NCBI GenBank assembly: GCA_032209605.1 | Contig: JASFXZ010000009.1 | Coordinates: forward strand, 19,021,553 to 19,085,552 | DNA: 64,000 bases | Reading direction: 5' to 3' | Origin: Mactromeris polynyma | Taxonomy: Eukaryota; Mollusca; Bivalvia; Venerida; Mactridae | Shown: positions 36,600 through 49,436 of the stretch, piece after piece | Position numbering within the stretch: the first letter of the stretch is position 1 | Layout: the number at the start of each line of letters is the position of its first letter | Translations under genes and position numbers: made by a program | The notes under the pieces: generated by a model | Databases searched by the model: none | Seen by the model: only the letters and a program-made list of their open reading frames with translations | What the model was told of the DNA's origin: nothing

Positions 36600-37180
36600 A
36601 TTTCTTTCTTCTGTAATTTATTTCTTATTAATTTTAGAATATTTATTAAACTACTGAAGTAATCTGCAAACAATTATAATCTTACCGACACACTGTAGAT
36701 TCTACAATTGTGAAATGTGTACATGCAGATCTACACTAATGATTATAAACAGCACAGCAGAACAAAAATCTAAATCAGTTTATCAATCATTTAATTGTTA
36801 TTTAGCTTTTAAATCCAAAACATTGACAATTATATTATAAAGGTTAAAGAATTGAACGTTTTTAAAATCGTGAAGCATTCGATTTCAGTACATGGATCGT
36901 AGCAGTCAAAAGACCGTAACACACAGTAAGTATGGGTAGCACAATCAGGTTTAGACGCGCGAGCTGTTACATTGATTGTCGCCGACATGAAACTGTTTGC
37001 GACGATAATTTGATTTTACCAGACGGTCGTGTCACCACAATCTAAAAGATGTATTCAAATCATCTTAGGCTCATTTCTTTAAAAACACATACATAAACAA
37101 GGCATGACAACTATATTATGTATAATGAAAGCACCAATAAATATACATTATCTATAATCTTATCAAAATAAACCGCAAGT
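36600..37180. other. AT-rich spacer inside the tRNA cluster
   Basis: No gene or tRNA found. Nothing else supported. Confidence 0.45.
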
Positions 37181-37352
37181 ATTTTACTGACAGTTCCAAG
37201 GTTGTTAGTCGCTGTACAGGTATTATTTCTATTCATGTTTAAGAGGTATATTAAGTTCCCCTTCCCCATGAGCAGTTCTTTCACTTGATATTATATTCAT
37301 GTTCCCACTTTTCGGCCTATCTTTACTGACTTTCTTGACGTGTTCCCTGTTG

Positions 37353-37638
37353 TTTTCCATCCATAAAATACCCCTCCTTGTTATTCCCCTAATTTTTTCT
37401 TAGTTTTTCTTTATGTTCAGTCAGACCATACCTTGCACTCGCATTCCCATACATCTTTACCCTTGTACCAATATGTCCATACATAATTGCCCTTGTTTTC
37501 CATCCATAAAATACCCCTCCTTGTTATTCCCCTAATTTTTTCTTAGTTTTTCTTTATGTTCAGTCAGACCATACCTTGCACTCGCATTCACATACATCTT
37601 TACCCTTGTACCAATATGTCCATACATAATTGCCCTTG
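37353..37638. repeat. 143-bp tandem duplication
   Basis: Two copies of a 143-bp segment (start TTTTCCATCCATAAAATACC) with one or two differences. The matching region at about 49587-49730 has one copy, so this is a recent local duplication. Confidence 0.88.
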
Positions 37639-38069
37639 TACCTCCTCAGTGCCTAATGCTTTGTAAACTGTTGTATTTCTTAGGTGACTGTGTAGGGAGG
37701 CATTGTCTTGGGCATGTAACATTCCTTAGAACACGTTATTATGTCTTTCCAGTTTTGTCCATACGAAAACGTGTTTTTTTAAATTGTTTAACATTGTCAT
37801 TGTGTATTCACGATGCCTAAACCATTGTATAAAAACACTTGACGAAACCCGTTAAATAGTTTACATTCAGATAGACAAGATACATCTTTAAGTAGTCAAA
37901 CGGTACCATACGTCTAAGAAAAGAATCGAACAATATTTCTATAAATTAAACTTCAGGGGAAGTTAACACGTCCGTTTTAATGCCGCGTTGAAATGACATC
38001 ATACCCAGGGGCAATTGCATCAGAAGACGTGTGTACAGTTTATAGATAATTTCAATTCGGGTTTCATAA

Positions 38070-38141
38070 AGCAGAGTGGCGCAGTGGAAGCGTGCTGGGC
38101 CCATAACCCAGAGGTCCGAGGATCGAAACCTCGCTCTGCTA
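38070..38141 (+). tRNA. Initiator tRNA-Met (CAT), canonical
   Basis: Identical mature sequence. The left flank is the inverted B-type flank (ACATCATACCCAGGGG ... TTTCATAA), the right flank starts with a T5 terminator and then joins an inverted A-type flank. Confidence 0.97.
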
Positions 38142-38429
38142 AATTTTTATCATTATTCAAGGTCTTTTGAAATTTGAATCTAGCAAATAATCACATACTA
38201 CAGTTTTGAGTGAATGGTTTATAAACTACATTCAAAAATAAAAATGCTCTTTGCTGTTTCATATATATAAATATATATATATACCACGTATACAGTTATA
38301 CAATATAATGGAAACAAAAAGGAGTTTGTATTGTACATATATTTTTTTTTCAATAAAAATACCGTCACAAATTCTTCAATAAGAGGAAAAAATTACAGAG
38401 TACACTGACTATCCACACACGTATATTTA

Positions 38430-38946
38430 CTACTCAAAACTTGCTAAGGACCACCTGTTATTATTTTGGTTCAAATATATAAAGCTGTTAAAAGAAATTA
38501 AAACTGCTTATCATGTCAAGAGTATGTCTCCAGGCATTGTGAGACAATAATAGCATTTTGTCAGAAAAGTTAACATCACATAATCTGACGTCAAAATGAC
38601 GTCAATATAAATATCAACATTTCTTGATAGCATATATCAAAAAGAAACGGTTCAATTTTTATATTCCTTAGTCAAACATAAATGTGAATGGAAATCAAGC
38701 TAAATACTGGAGTTTCATACTTCTCATTGGAAGTTGTTCTTTAGTTATAGCACTTGGCATTATGCAAGGAAAATCACATTAAAGTAATTTTCTGGTACAA
38801 ACCTAGTCAACTTCTATAACTAATTTTTGAAATGGACAGTTTAGCCTTGTATCATTATAGCCTGTGTACAATTTCGCCGAATTTGAAGGCCTACACGAGG
38901 ACATATTAGTAGTAGCCTTAGGTGACCCTTAGCAAATTTTGAGTAG
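38430..38946. mobile_element. 517-bp Tc1/mariner-type MITE
   Basis: Inverted ends: left CTACTCAAAACTTGCTAAGG, right complement CTACTCAAAATTTGCTAAGG, flanked by TA (38428-38429 and 38947-38948). Non-coding. The uninterrupted version of its target can be read in each array unit (for example 39760-39790), which confirms the borders. Confidence 0.88.
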
Positions 38947-39513
38947 TATATAATATACATTCGCTTTCGAAAACGGAAACGAAATCATACAAGAAATAGT
39001 ATTCTCAATATGAGATGTCGCATCATATAAAAATGTAATGACCTTAAAAAATAACACATGCATCTACAGCTATACATTAAACAAATCGAAAAAATGTATA
39101 TTCAATATGAGATTGATCCCGCATATCTGTGTGCTGATGATATCTATTTGGGCTGTTCGGTGTGTTTTGCTTTGTAAAATGTTGTATAATATGATATGAA
39201 TATTGATAAAACTTTTGTAGAGCGAGGTTTCGATGCATGAATTAATCGTCTTTATGTTTTGACTGTATTACAAAAAATATAATTATTATCGGTTTTAGAT
39301 AGTATACAAATACAATATACAAAATAACCCTTTCTATGATGCGACATCTCATATTGAGAATACTATTTCTTGTTTGATATTTTTTTCATTTTAATTGTAT
39401 TGAACTCGCAAATATTTGTTCCCAATACTGAGATAAGCCGGTCGACTGCTGTACTCATTTTAATACTTTTTGCATAGTAATAATTACTGATAATATTTTA
39501 AATGATAAAAATT

Positions 39514-39585
39514 TAGCAGAGCGAGGTTTCGATCCTCGGACCTCTGGGTTATGGGCCCAGCACGCTTCCACTGCGCCACTCTGCT
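39514..39585 (-). tRNA. Initiator tRNA-Met, unit 1 A-type
   Basis: Canonical 72 nt. T5 terminator just past the 3' end. Confidence 0.97.
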
Positions 39586-40151
39586 ACATGTATTACGGAC
39601 GACTTAATCAATTTATAAAATGTAGGCCTACACACGCCTGTCTGATGCAATTACCCCAGGGCACTGTGCCATTTTAACACGACATTACAACCAATTAAGT
39701 TACTTCCCTTGATGTTCAATTTCATAATTAGAAAAACTTCGAGTGTTTTCGAAAGCGAATTGTATATTATATGTACGTGTGTGAATAGTCAGTGTACAAT
39801 GTAAACTTCTCTTCTTATTGAACAATTTGTAATGGTGTCTTTATTGAAATAAAACCTTTTTTTGCAATATAAACTCCATTTTGCTGCCATTATATTGTAT
39901 AACTGTATCATCTTTTTTTAAGATATTTCTTGTTTCAATTGTTCTACAACGTAGCCCAGTACCAATTAGCCGTAAACCTATAAATAAAAATGTTCTGACT
40001 TAAAAAATAACACATTCCTTAACATGCATCCAAAACTCAACATTCAATAATACAATCCGAATATAATTATGTATACTGGCGATTCCCAATTGGCCTTTTG
40101 TTGTGTTTTGCTTTTTAAAAATGCTTACCAATATTTCAAATGATAAAAATT

Positions 40152-40223
40152 TAGCAGAGCGAGGTTTCGATCCTCGGACCTCTGGGTTATGGGCCCAGCA
40201 CGCTTCCACTGCGCCACTCTGCT
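40152..40223 (-). tRNA. Initiator tRNA-Met, unit 1 B-type
   Basis: Canonical 72 nt, 566 bp from the A-type gene, different flanks, T5 terminator. Confidence 0.97.
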
Positions 40224-40665
40224 TTATGAATCAAACTAGATTTGAAATTATCTATAAAATGTGCACACGTCTGTCTGATGCAATTGTCCCTGGGTATGAT
40301 GTCATTTCAACATAACATCAAAACAGACGTGTTAACTTCTACTGAAGTTCAATTTATAGATCTGCCGAATCAGGTTATATATTTAGAACTCATTATAGAA
40401 ATGCTTATATCTGCAATTCGAATACTAGTTACCTATTACATTGTATTTACAATTTGATATCTGTCATTCAAGTTGGAGCTACTTAATTTTCGAACTGAAT
40501 GGCAAATTCTGTGCAATTTCGGATCGAATCAAATGAAAGGTCTGACTCCAGTTTAAAATCGAATGTCTATACCGTAAATGTTTCGTACAGTCAGAGGGCA
40601 TGTGCATACGTCTGCCTACCAGACACCAACTAAATGTCTTGTCTTAATTATAAGTAATAAAAAGA

Positions 40666-40737
40666 TAGCAGAGCAAGGTTTCAATCCTCGGACCTCTGGG
40701 TTATGGGCCCAGCACGCTTCCACTGCGCCACTCTGAT
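40666..40737 (-). tRNA. Mutated initiator tRNA-Met, unit 1 C-type
   Basis: Three changes from the canonical gene: G2 to T (mismatch with C71), C56 to T in the T loop (loses the conserved elbow contact with G19 and hits the B box), and C64 to T (G-U wobble with G50). The terminator T5 starts a few bases further out. Probably a pseudogene or poorly expressed. Confidence 0.8.
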
Positions 40738-41548
40738 GTATGAGTCATCGTTTGTGAAATTTGTTTATACACACCTGTCTAATGCAACTACCTATGGTCC
40801 TAAAGACAAATACCGTCGGAATGTTTTTGGCAAAAATGACTCTGAATCTAACATATTACAGAGACGACGGGTGTACTTGATAGATTATTGTGATAGGTAA
40901 AATACATGTCAAAGTGACGTCTGTGATCTGCAGAGAGCCCATTGCTGTCAGCACTTTCAGTGCTTTGATTTCTCAAGTAACAGACGCCGCACTTAATGCT
41001 ATATTTTTCAGTTGTTCTATAACAAAGCCCAGTACCAATTAGCCGTAACAGGGAAGTATAGGTAAAAATGTAATGACCTTAAAAAATAACACATGCATCT
41101 ACAGCTATACATTCAACAAATCGAACAAATGTATATTCAATATGAGATTGATCCCGCATATCTGTGTGCTGATGATTTCTATTTGGGCTGTTCGGTGTGT
41201 TTTGCTTTGTAAAATGTTGTATAATATGATATGAATATTGATAAAACTTTTGTAGAGCGAGGTTTCGATGCATGAATTAATCGTCTTTATGTTTTGACTG
41301 TATTACAAAAAATATAATTATTATCGGTTTTAGATAGTATACAAATACAATATACAAAATAACCCTTTCTATGATGCGACATCTCATATTGAGAATACTA
41401 TTTCTTGTTTGATATTTTTTTCATTTTAATTGTATTGAACTCGCAAATATTTGTTCCCAATACTGAAATAAGCCGGTCGACTGCTGTACTCATTTTAATA
41501 CTTTTTGCATAGTAATAATTACTGATAATATTTTAAATGATAAAAATT

Positions 41549-41620
41549 TAGCAGAGCGAGGTTTCGATCCTCGGACCTCTGGGTTATGGGCCCAGCACGC
41601 TTCCACTGCGCCACTCTGCT
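41549..41620 (-). tRNA. Initiator tRNA-Met, unit 2 A-type
   Basis: Canonical mature sequence; first flank base differs from unit 1 (GCATGTATT for ACATGTATT). Confidence 0.97.
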
Positions 41621-42185
41621 GCATGTATTACGGACGACTTAATCAATTTATAAAATGTAGGCCTACACACGCCTGTCTGATGCAATTACCCCAGGGCACT
41701 GTGCCATTTTAACACGACATTACAACCAATTAAGTTACTTCCCTTGATGTTCAATTTCATAATTAGAAAAACTTCGAGTGTTTTCGAAAGCGAATTGTAT
41801 ATTATATGTACGTGTGTGAATAGTCAGTGTACAATGTAAACTTCTCTTCTTATTGAACAATTTGTAATGGTGTCTTTATTGAAATAAAACCTTTTTTGCA
41901 ATATAAACTCCATTTTGCTGCCATTATATTGTATAACTGTATCATCTTTTTTCAAGATATTTCTTGTTTCAATTGTTCTACAACGTAGCCCAGTACCAAT
42001 TAGCCGTAAACCGATAAATAAAAATGTTCTGACTTAAAAAATAACACATTCCTTAACATGCATCCAAAACTCAACATTCAATAATACAATCCGAATATAA
42101 TTATGTATACTGGCGATTCCCAATTGGCCTTTTGTTGTGTTTTGCTTTTTAAAAATGCTTACCAATATTTCAAATGATAAAAATT

Positions 42186-42257
42186 TAGCAGAGCGAGGTT
42201 TCGATCCTCGGACCTCTGGGTTATGGGCCCAGCACGCTTCCACTGCGCCACTCTGCT
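42186..42257 (-). tRNA. Initiator tRNA-Met, unit 2 B-type
   Basis: Canonical 72 nt, 2034 bp from the unit 1 counterpart. Confidence 0.97.
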
Positions 42258-42699
42258 TTATGAATCAAACTAGATTTGAAATTACCTATAAAATGTGCAC
42301 ACGTCTGTCTGATGCAATTGTCCCTGGGTATGATGTCATTTCAACATAACATCAAAACAGACGTGTTAACTTCCCCTGAAGTTCAATTTATAGATCTGCC
42401 GAATCAGGTTATATATTTAGAACTCATTATAGAAATGATTATATCTGCAATTCGAATACTAGATACCTATTACATTGTATTTACAATTTGATATCTGTCA
42501 TTCAAGTTGGAGCTACTTAATTTTCGAACTGAATGGCAAATTCTGTGCAATTTCGGATCGAATCAAATGAAAGGTCTGACTCCAGTTTAAAATCGAATGT
42601 CTATACCGTAAATGTTTCGTACAGTCAGAGGGCATGTGCATACGTCTGCCTACCAGACACCAACTAAATGTCTTGTCTTAATTATAAGTAATAAAAAGA

Positions 42700-42771
42700 T
42701 AGCAGAGCAAGGTTTCAATCCTCGGACCTCTGGGTTATGGGCCCAGCACGCTTCCACTGCGCCACTCTGAT
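42700..42771 (-). tRNA. Mutated initiator tRNA-Met, unit 2 C-type
   Basis: Same three changes as at 40666 (positions 2, 56, 64). Confidence 0.8.
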
Positions 42772-43581
42772 GTATGAGTCATCGTTTGTGAAATTTGTTT
42801 ATACACACCTGTCTAATGCAACTACCTATGGTCCTAAAGACAAATACCGTCGGAAAGTTTTTGGCAAAAATGACTCTGAATCTAACATATTACAGAGACG
42901 AAGGGTGTACTTGATAGATTATTGTGATAGGTAAAATACATGTCAAAGTGACGTCTGTGATCTGCAGAGAGCCCATTGCTGTCAGCACTTTCAGTGCTTT
43001 GATTTCTCAAGTAACAGACGCCGCACTTAATGCAATATTTTTCAGTTGTTCTACAACATAGCCCAGTACCAATTAGCCGTAACAGGGAAGGATAGGTAAA
43101 AATGTAATGACCTTAAAAAATAACACATGTATCCACAGCTATACATTCAACAAATCGAACAAATGTATATTCAATATGAGATTGGTCCCGCATATCTGTG
43201 TGCTGATGATTTCTATTTGGGCTGTTCGGTGTGTTTTACTTTGTAAAATGTTGTATAATATGATATGAATATTGATAAAACTTTTGTAGAGCGAGGTTTC
43301 GATGAATGAATTAATCGTCTTTATGTTTTGACTGTATTACAAAAATATAATTATTATCGGTTTTAGATAGTATACAAATACAATATACAAAATAACCCTT
43401 TCTATGATGCGACATCTCATATTGAGAATACTATTTCTTGTTTGATACTTTTTTCATTTTAATTGTATTGAACTCGCAAATATTTGTTCCCAATACTGAG
43501 ATAAGCCGGTCGACTGCTGTACTCATTTTAATACTTTTTGCATGGTAATAATTACTGATAATATTTTAAATGATAAAAATT

Positions 43582-43653
43582 TAGCAGAGCGAGGTTTCGA
43601 TCCTCGGACCTCTGGGTTATGGGCCCAGCACGCTTCCACTGCGCCACTCTGCT
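43582..43653 (-). tRNA. Initiator tRNA-Met, unit 3 A-type
   Basis: Canonical 72 nt; 2033 bp from unit 2. Confidence 0.97.
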
Positions 43654-44218
43654 ACATGTATTACGGACGACTTAATCAATTTATAAAATGTAGGCCTACA
43701 CACGCCTGTCTGATGCAATTACCCCAGGGCACTGTGCCATTTTAACACGACATTACAACCAATTAAGTTACTTCCCTTGATGTTCAATTTCATAATTAGA
43801 AAAACTTCGAGTGTTTTCGAAAGCGAATTGTATATTATATGTACGTGTGTGAATAGTCAGTGTACAATGTAAACTTCTCTTCTTATTGAACAATTTGTAA
43901 TGGTGTTTTTATTGAAATAAAACCTTTTTTGCAATATAAACTCCATTTTGCTGCCATTATATTGTATAACTGTATCATCTTTTTTCAAGATATTTCTTGT
44001 TTCAATTGTTCTACAACGTAGCCCAGTACCAATTAGCCGTAAACCTATAAATAAAAATGTTCTGACTTAAAAAATAACACATTCCTTAACATGCATCCAA
44101 AACTCAACATTCAATAATACAATCCGAATATAATTATGTATACTGGCGATTCCCAATTGGCCTTTTGTTGTGTTTTGCTTTTTAAAAATGCTTACCAATA
44201 TTTCAAATGATAAAAATT

Positions 44219-44290
44219 TAGCAGAGCGAGGTTTCGATCCTCGGACCTCTGGGTTATGGGCCCAGCACGCTTCCACTGCGCCACTCTGCT
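44219..44290 (-). tRNA. Initiator tRNA-Met, unit 3 B-type
   Basis: Canonical 72 nt. Confidence 0.97.
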
Positions 44291-44732
44291 TTATGAATCA
44301 AACTAGATTTGAAATTACCTATAAAATGTGCACACGTCTGTCTGATGCAATTGTCCCTGGGTATGATGTCATTTCAACATAACATCAAAACAGACGTGTT
44401 AACTTCCCCTGAAGTTCAATTTATAGATCTGCCGAATCAGGTTATATATTTAGAACTCATTATAGAAATGATTATATCTGCAATTCGAATACTAGATACC
44501 TATTACATTGTATTTACAATTTGATATCTGTCATTCAAGTTGGAGCTACTTAATTTTCGAACTGAATGGCAAATTCTGTGCAATTTCGGATCGAATCAAA
44601 TGAAAGGTCTGACTCCAGTTTAAAATCGAATGTCTATACCGTAAATGTTTCGTACAGTCAGAGGGCATGTGCATACGTCTGCCTACCAGACACCAACTAA
44701 ATGTCTTGTCTTAATTATAAGTAATAAAAAGA

Positions 44733-44804
44733 TAGCAGAGCAAGGTTTCAATCCTCGGACCTCTGGGTTATGGGCCCAGCACGCTTCCACTGCGCCACTC
44801 TGAT
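44733..44804 (-). tRNA. Mutated initiator tRNA-Met, unit 3 C-type
   Basis: Changes at positions 2, 56 and 64, as in unit 1. Confidence 0.8.
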
Positions 44805-45614
44805 GTATGAGTCATCGTTTGTGAAATTTGTTTATACACACCTGTCTAATGCAACTACCTATGGTCCTAAAGACAAATACCGTCGGAAAGTTTTTGGCAA
44901 AAATGACTCTGAATCTAACATATTACAGAGACGAAGGGTGTACTTGATAGATTATTGTGATAGGTAAAATACATGTCAAAGTGACGTCTGTGATCTGCAG
45001 AGAGCCCATTGCTGTCAGCACTTTCAGTGCTTTGATTTCTCAAGTAACAGACGCCGCACTTAATGCAATATTTTTCAGTTGTTCTACAACATAGCCCAGT
45101 ACCAATTAGCCGTAACAGGGAAGTATAGGTAAAAATGTAATGACCTTAAAAAATAACACATGTATCCACAGCTATACATTCAACAAATCGAACAAATGTA
45201 TATTCAATATGAGATTGGTCCCGCATATCTGTGTGCTGATGATTTCTATTTGGGCTGTTCGGTGTGTTTTACTTTGTAAAATGTTGTATAATATGATATG
45301 AATATTGATAAAACTTTTGTAGAGCGAGGTTTCGATGAATGAATTAATCGTCTTTATGTTTTGACTGTATTACAAAAATATAATTATTATCGGTTTTAGA
45401 TAGTATACAAATACAATATACAAAATAACCCTTTCTATGATGCGACATCTCATATTGAGAATACTATTTCTTGTTTGATACTTTTTTCATTTTAATTGTA
45501 TTGAACTCGCAAATATTTGTTCCCAATACTGAGATAAGCCGGTCGACTGCTGTACTCATTTTAATACTTTTTGCATAGTAATAATTACTGATAATATTTT
45601 AAATGATAAAAATT

Positions 45615-45686
45615 TAGCAGAGCGAGGTTTCGATCCTCGGACCTCTGGGTTATGGGCCCAGCACGCTTCCACTGCGCCACTCTGCT
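45615..45686 (-). tRNA. Initiator tRNA-Met, unit 4 A-type
   Basis: Canonical 72 nt. Confidence 0.97.
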
Positions 45687-46251
45687 ACATGTATTACGGA
45701 CGACTTAATCAATTTATAAAATGTAGGCCTACACACGCCTGTCTGATGCAATTACCCCAGGGCACTGTGCCATTTTAACACGACATTACAACCAATTAAG
45801 TTACTTCCCTTGATGTTCAATTTCATAATTAGAAAAACTTCGAGTGTTTTCGAAAGCGAATTGTATATTATATGTACGTGTGTGAATAGTCAGTGTACAA
45901 TGTAAACTTCTCTTCTTATTGAACAATTTGTAATGGTGTCTTTATTGAAATAAAACCTTTTTTGCAATATAAACTCCATTTTGCTGCCATTATATTGTAT
46001 AACTGTATCATCTTTTTTCAAGATATTTCTTGTTTCAATTGTTCTACAACGTAGCCCAGTACCAATTAGCCGTAAACCGATAAATAAAAATGTTCTGACT
46101 TAAAAAATAACACATTCCTTAACATGCATCCAAAACTCAACATTCAATAATACAATCCGAATATAATTATGTATACTGGCGATTCCCAATTGGCCTTTTG
46201 TTGTGTTTTGCTTTTTAAAAATGCTTACCAATATTTCAAATGATAAAAATT

Positions 46252-46323
46252 TAGCAGAGCGAGGTTTCGATCCTCGGACCTCTGGGTTATGGGCCCAGCA
46301 CGCTTCCACTGCGCCACTCTGCT
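46252..46323 (-). tRNA. Initiator tRNA-Met, unit 4 B-type
   Basis: Canonical 72 nt. Confidence 0.97.
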
Positions 46324-46766
46324 TTATGAATCAAACTAGATTTGAAATTATCTATAAAATGTGCACACGTCTGTCTGATGCAATTGTCCCTGGGTATGAT
46401 GTCATTTCAACATAACATCAAAACAGACGTGTTAACTTCCACTGAAGTTCAATTTATAGATCTGCCGAATCAGGATATATATTTAGAACTCATTATAGAA
46501 ATGATTGTATCTGCAATTCGAATACTAGATACCTATTACATTGTATTTACAATTTGATATCTGTCATTCAAGTTGGAGCTACTTAATATTCGAACTGAAT
46601 GGCAAATTCTGTGCAATTTCGGATCGAATCAAATGAAAGGTCTGACTCCAGTTTAAAAATCGAATGTCTATATCGTAAATGTTTCGTACAGTCAGAGGGC
46701 ATGTGCATACGTCTGCCTACCAGACACCAACTAAATGTCTTGTCTTAATTATAAGTAATAAAAAGA

Positions 46767-46838
46767 TAGCAGAGCAAGGTTTCAATCCTCGGACCTCTGG
46801 GTTATGGGCCCAGCACGCTTCCACTGCGCCACTCTGAT
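46767..46838 (-). tRNA. Mutated initiator tRNA-Met, unit 4 C-type
   Basis: Changes at positions 2, 56 and 64. Confidence 0.8.
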
Positions 46839-47648
46839 GTATGAGTCATCGTTTGTGAAATTTGTTCATACACACCTGTCTAATGCAACTACCTATGGTC
46901 CTAAAGACAAATACCGTCGGAATGTTTTTGGCAAAAATGACTCTGAATCTAACATATTACAGAGACGACGGGTGTACTTGATAGATTATTGTGATAGGTA
47001 AAATACATGTCAAAGTGACGTCTGTGATCTGCAGAGAGCCCATTGCTGTCAGCACTTTCAGTGCTTTGATTTCTCAAGTAACAGACGCCGCACTTAATGC
47101 TATATTTTTCAGTTGTTCTATAACAAAGCCCAGTACCAATTAGCCGTAACAGGGAAGTATAGGTAAAAATGTAATGACCTTAAAAAATAACACATGCATC
47201 TACAGCTATACATTCAACAAATCGAACAAATGTATATTCAATATGAGATTGATCCCGCATATCTGTGTGCTGATGATTTCTATTTGGGCTGTTCGGTGTG
47301 TTTTGCTTTGTAAAATGTTGTATAATATGATATGAATATTGATAAAACTTTTGTAGAGCGAGGTTTCGATGCATGAATTAATCGTCTTTATGTTTTGACT
47401 GTATTACAAAAATATAATTATTATCGGTTTTAGATAGTATACAAATACAATATACAAAATAACCCTTTCTATGATGCGACATCTCATATTGAGAATACTA
47501 TTTCTTGTTTGATACTTTTTTCATTTTAATTGTATTGAACTCGCAAATATTTGTTCCCAATACTGAGATAAGCCGGTCGACTGCTGTACTCATTTTAATA
47601 CTTTTTGCATGGTAATAATTACTGATAATATTTTGAATGATAACAATT

Positions 47649-47720
47649 TAGCAGAGCGAGGTTTCGATCCTCGGACCTCTGGGTTATGGGCCCAGCACGC
47701 TTCCACTGCGCCACTCTGCT
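47649..47720 (-). tRNA. Initiator tRNA-Met, unit 5 A-type
   Basis: Canonical 72 nt. The trailer reads TAAATTGTT instead of TAAATTTTT, so the immediate T5 terminator is broken in this copy. Confidence 0.93.
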
Positions 47721-48285
47721 ACATGTATTACGGACGACTTAATCAATTTATAAAATGTAGGCCTACACACGCCTGTCTGATGCAATTACCCCAGGGCACT
47801 GTGCCATTTTAAAACGACATTACAACCAATTAAGTTACTTCCCTTGATGTTCAATTTCATAATTAGAAAAACTTCGAGTGTTTTCGAAAGCGAATTGTAT
47901 ATTATATGTACGTGTGTGAATAGTCAGTGTACAATGTAAACTTCTCTTCTTATTGAACAATTTGTAATGGTGTCTTTATTGAAATAAAACCTTTTTTGCA
48001 ATATAAACTCCTTTTTGTTGCCATTATATTGTATAACTGTATCATCTTTTTTCAAGATATTTCTTGTTTCAATTGTTCTACAACGTAGCCCAGTACCAAT
48101 TAGCCGTAAACCGATAAATAAAAATGTTCTGACTTAAAAAATAACACATTCCTTAACATGCATCCAAAACTCAACATTCAATAATACAATCCGAATATAA
48201 TTATGTATACTGGCGATTCCCAATTGGCCTTTTGTTGTGTTTTGCTTTTTAAAAATGCTTACCAATATTTCAAATGATAAAAATT

Positions 48286-48357
48286 TAGCAGAGCGAGGTT
48301 TCGATCCTCGGACCTCTGGGTTATGGGCCCAGCACGCTTCCACTGCGCCACTCTGCT
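48286..48357 (-). tRNA. Initiator tRNA-Met, unit 5 B-type
   Basis: Canonical 72 nt with T5 terminator. Confidence 0.97.
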
Positions 48358-48799
48358 TTATGAATCAAACTAGATTTGAAATTATCTATAAAATGTGCAC
48401 ACGTCTGTCTGATGCAATTGTCCCTGGGTATGATGTCATTTCAACATAACATCAAAACAGACGTGTTAACTTCCCCTGAAGTTCAATTTATAGATCTGCC
48501 GAATCAGGTTATATATTTAGAACTCATTATAGAAATGATTATATCTGCAATTCGAATACTAGATACCTATTACATTGTATTTACAATTTGATATCTGTCA
48601 TTCAAGTTGGAGCTACTTAATTTTCGAACTGAATGGCAAATTCTGTGCAATTTCGGATCGAATCAAATGAAAGGTCTGACTCCAGTTTAAAATCGAATGT
48701 CTATACCGTAAATGTTTCGTACAGTCAGAGGGCATGTGCATACGTCTGCCTACCAGACACCAACTAAATGTCTTGTCTTAATTATAAGTAATAAAAAGA

Positions 48800-48871
48800 T
48801 AGCAGAGCAAGGTTTCAATCCTCGGACCTCTGGGTTATGGGCCCAGCTCGCTTCCACTGCGCCACTCTGAT
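48800..48871 (-). tRNA. Mutated initiator tRNA-Met, unit 5 C-type
   Basis: The three shared changes plus T25 to A in the D stem (pairs with G10 in the canonical gene). The most degraded of the five C-type copies. Confidence 0.75.
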
Positions 48872-49243
48872 GTATGAGTCATCGTTTGTGAAATTTGTTT
48901 ATACACACCTGTCTAATGCAACTACCTATGGTCCTAAAGACAAATACCGTCGGAATGTTTTTGGCAAAAATGACTCTGAATCTAACATATTACAGAGACG
49001 AAGGGTGTACTTGATAGATTATTGTGATAGGTAAAATACATGTCAAAGTGACGTCTGTGATCTGCAGAGAGCCCATTGCTGTCAGCACTTTCAGTGCTTT
49101 GATTTCTCAAGTAACAGACGCCGCACTTAATGCAATATTTTTCAGTTGTTCTACAACATAGCCCAGTACCAATTAGCCGTAACAGGGAAGTATAGGTAAA
49201 AATGTAATGACCTTAAAAAATAACACATGTATCCACAGCTATA

Positions 49244-49436
49244 TTTCTAAATATAAACAACCTCATGATCTATATTTAACATTCGAATTGCAATATCTAA
49301 AAGTAGTACAGTAAAATCAGACTCCATACATAATAATGGATTTGAACCGAGAGAGTTTTGTTCCTGATACATGTGTATACACTGATACACTGTATATTCT
49401 ACAATTGTGACTTGTGTTCATGTAGGTACCGCCACA
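49244..49436. other. Right edge of the array
   Basis: Array homology stops at about 49243; unrelated AT-rich sequence follows until the duplicated flank begins. Confidence 0.5.

Larger units (their letters stand above)
37185..38141 (+). repeat. Left copy of a duplicated B-type flank
   Basis: Diverged direct copy of 49437-50086: shared CTGACAGTTCC, TTCCCTGTTGTTTTCCATCC, ACTTCAGGGGAAGT and the segment into the tRNA at 38070. The pair brackets the 2-kb array on both sides. Confidence 0.75.
39029..49243 (-). repeat. Tandem array of five 2.03-kb initiator-tRNA units
   Basis: Units start at 39029, 41064, 43098, 45131 and 47165 (2035, 2034, 2033, 2034 and 2033 bp), with 46 bp of a sixth from 49198. 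Each holds, in plus order, a 3' tRNA relic (about 20 bp, first at 39217), an A-type gene, a B-type gene and a mutated C-type gene, all on minus. Units differ by a small number of substitutions. Units 2 and 3 share marks (for example AAGTTTTT at 42856 and 44888), while 1 and 4 share others. Many short open frames in every unit are read-through of the tRNA genes and are not proteins. Confidence 0.96.

Noticed and set aside
40000..49034. Repeated 64-71 residue open frames in each array unit (for example those containing AERGFDPRTSGLWAQH)
   Set aside because: They are translations of the tRNA genes and their flanks; no independent coding signal.
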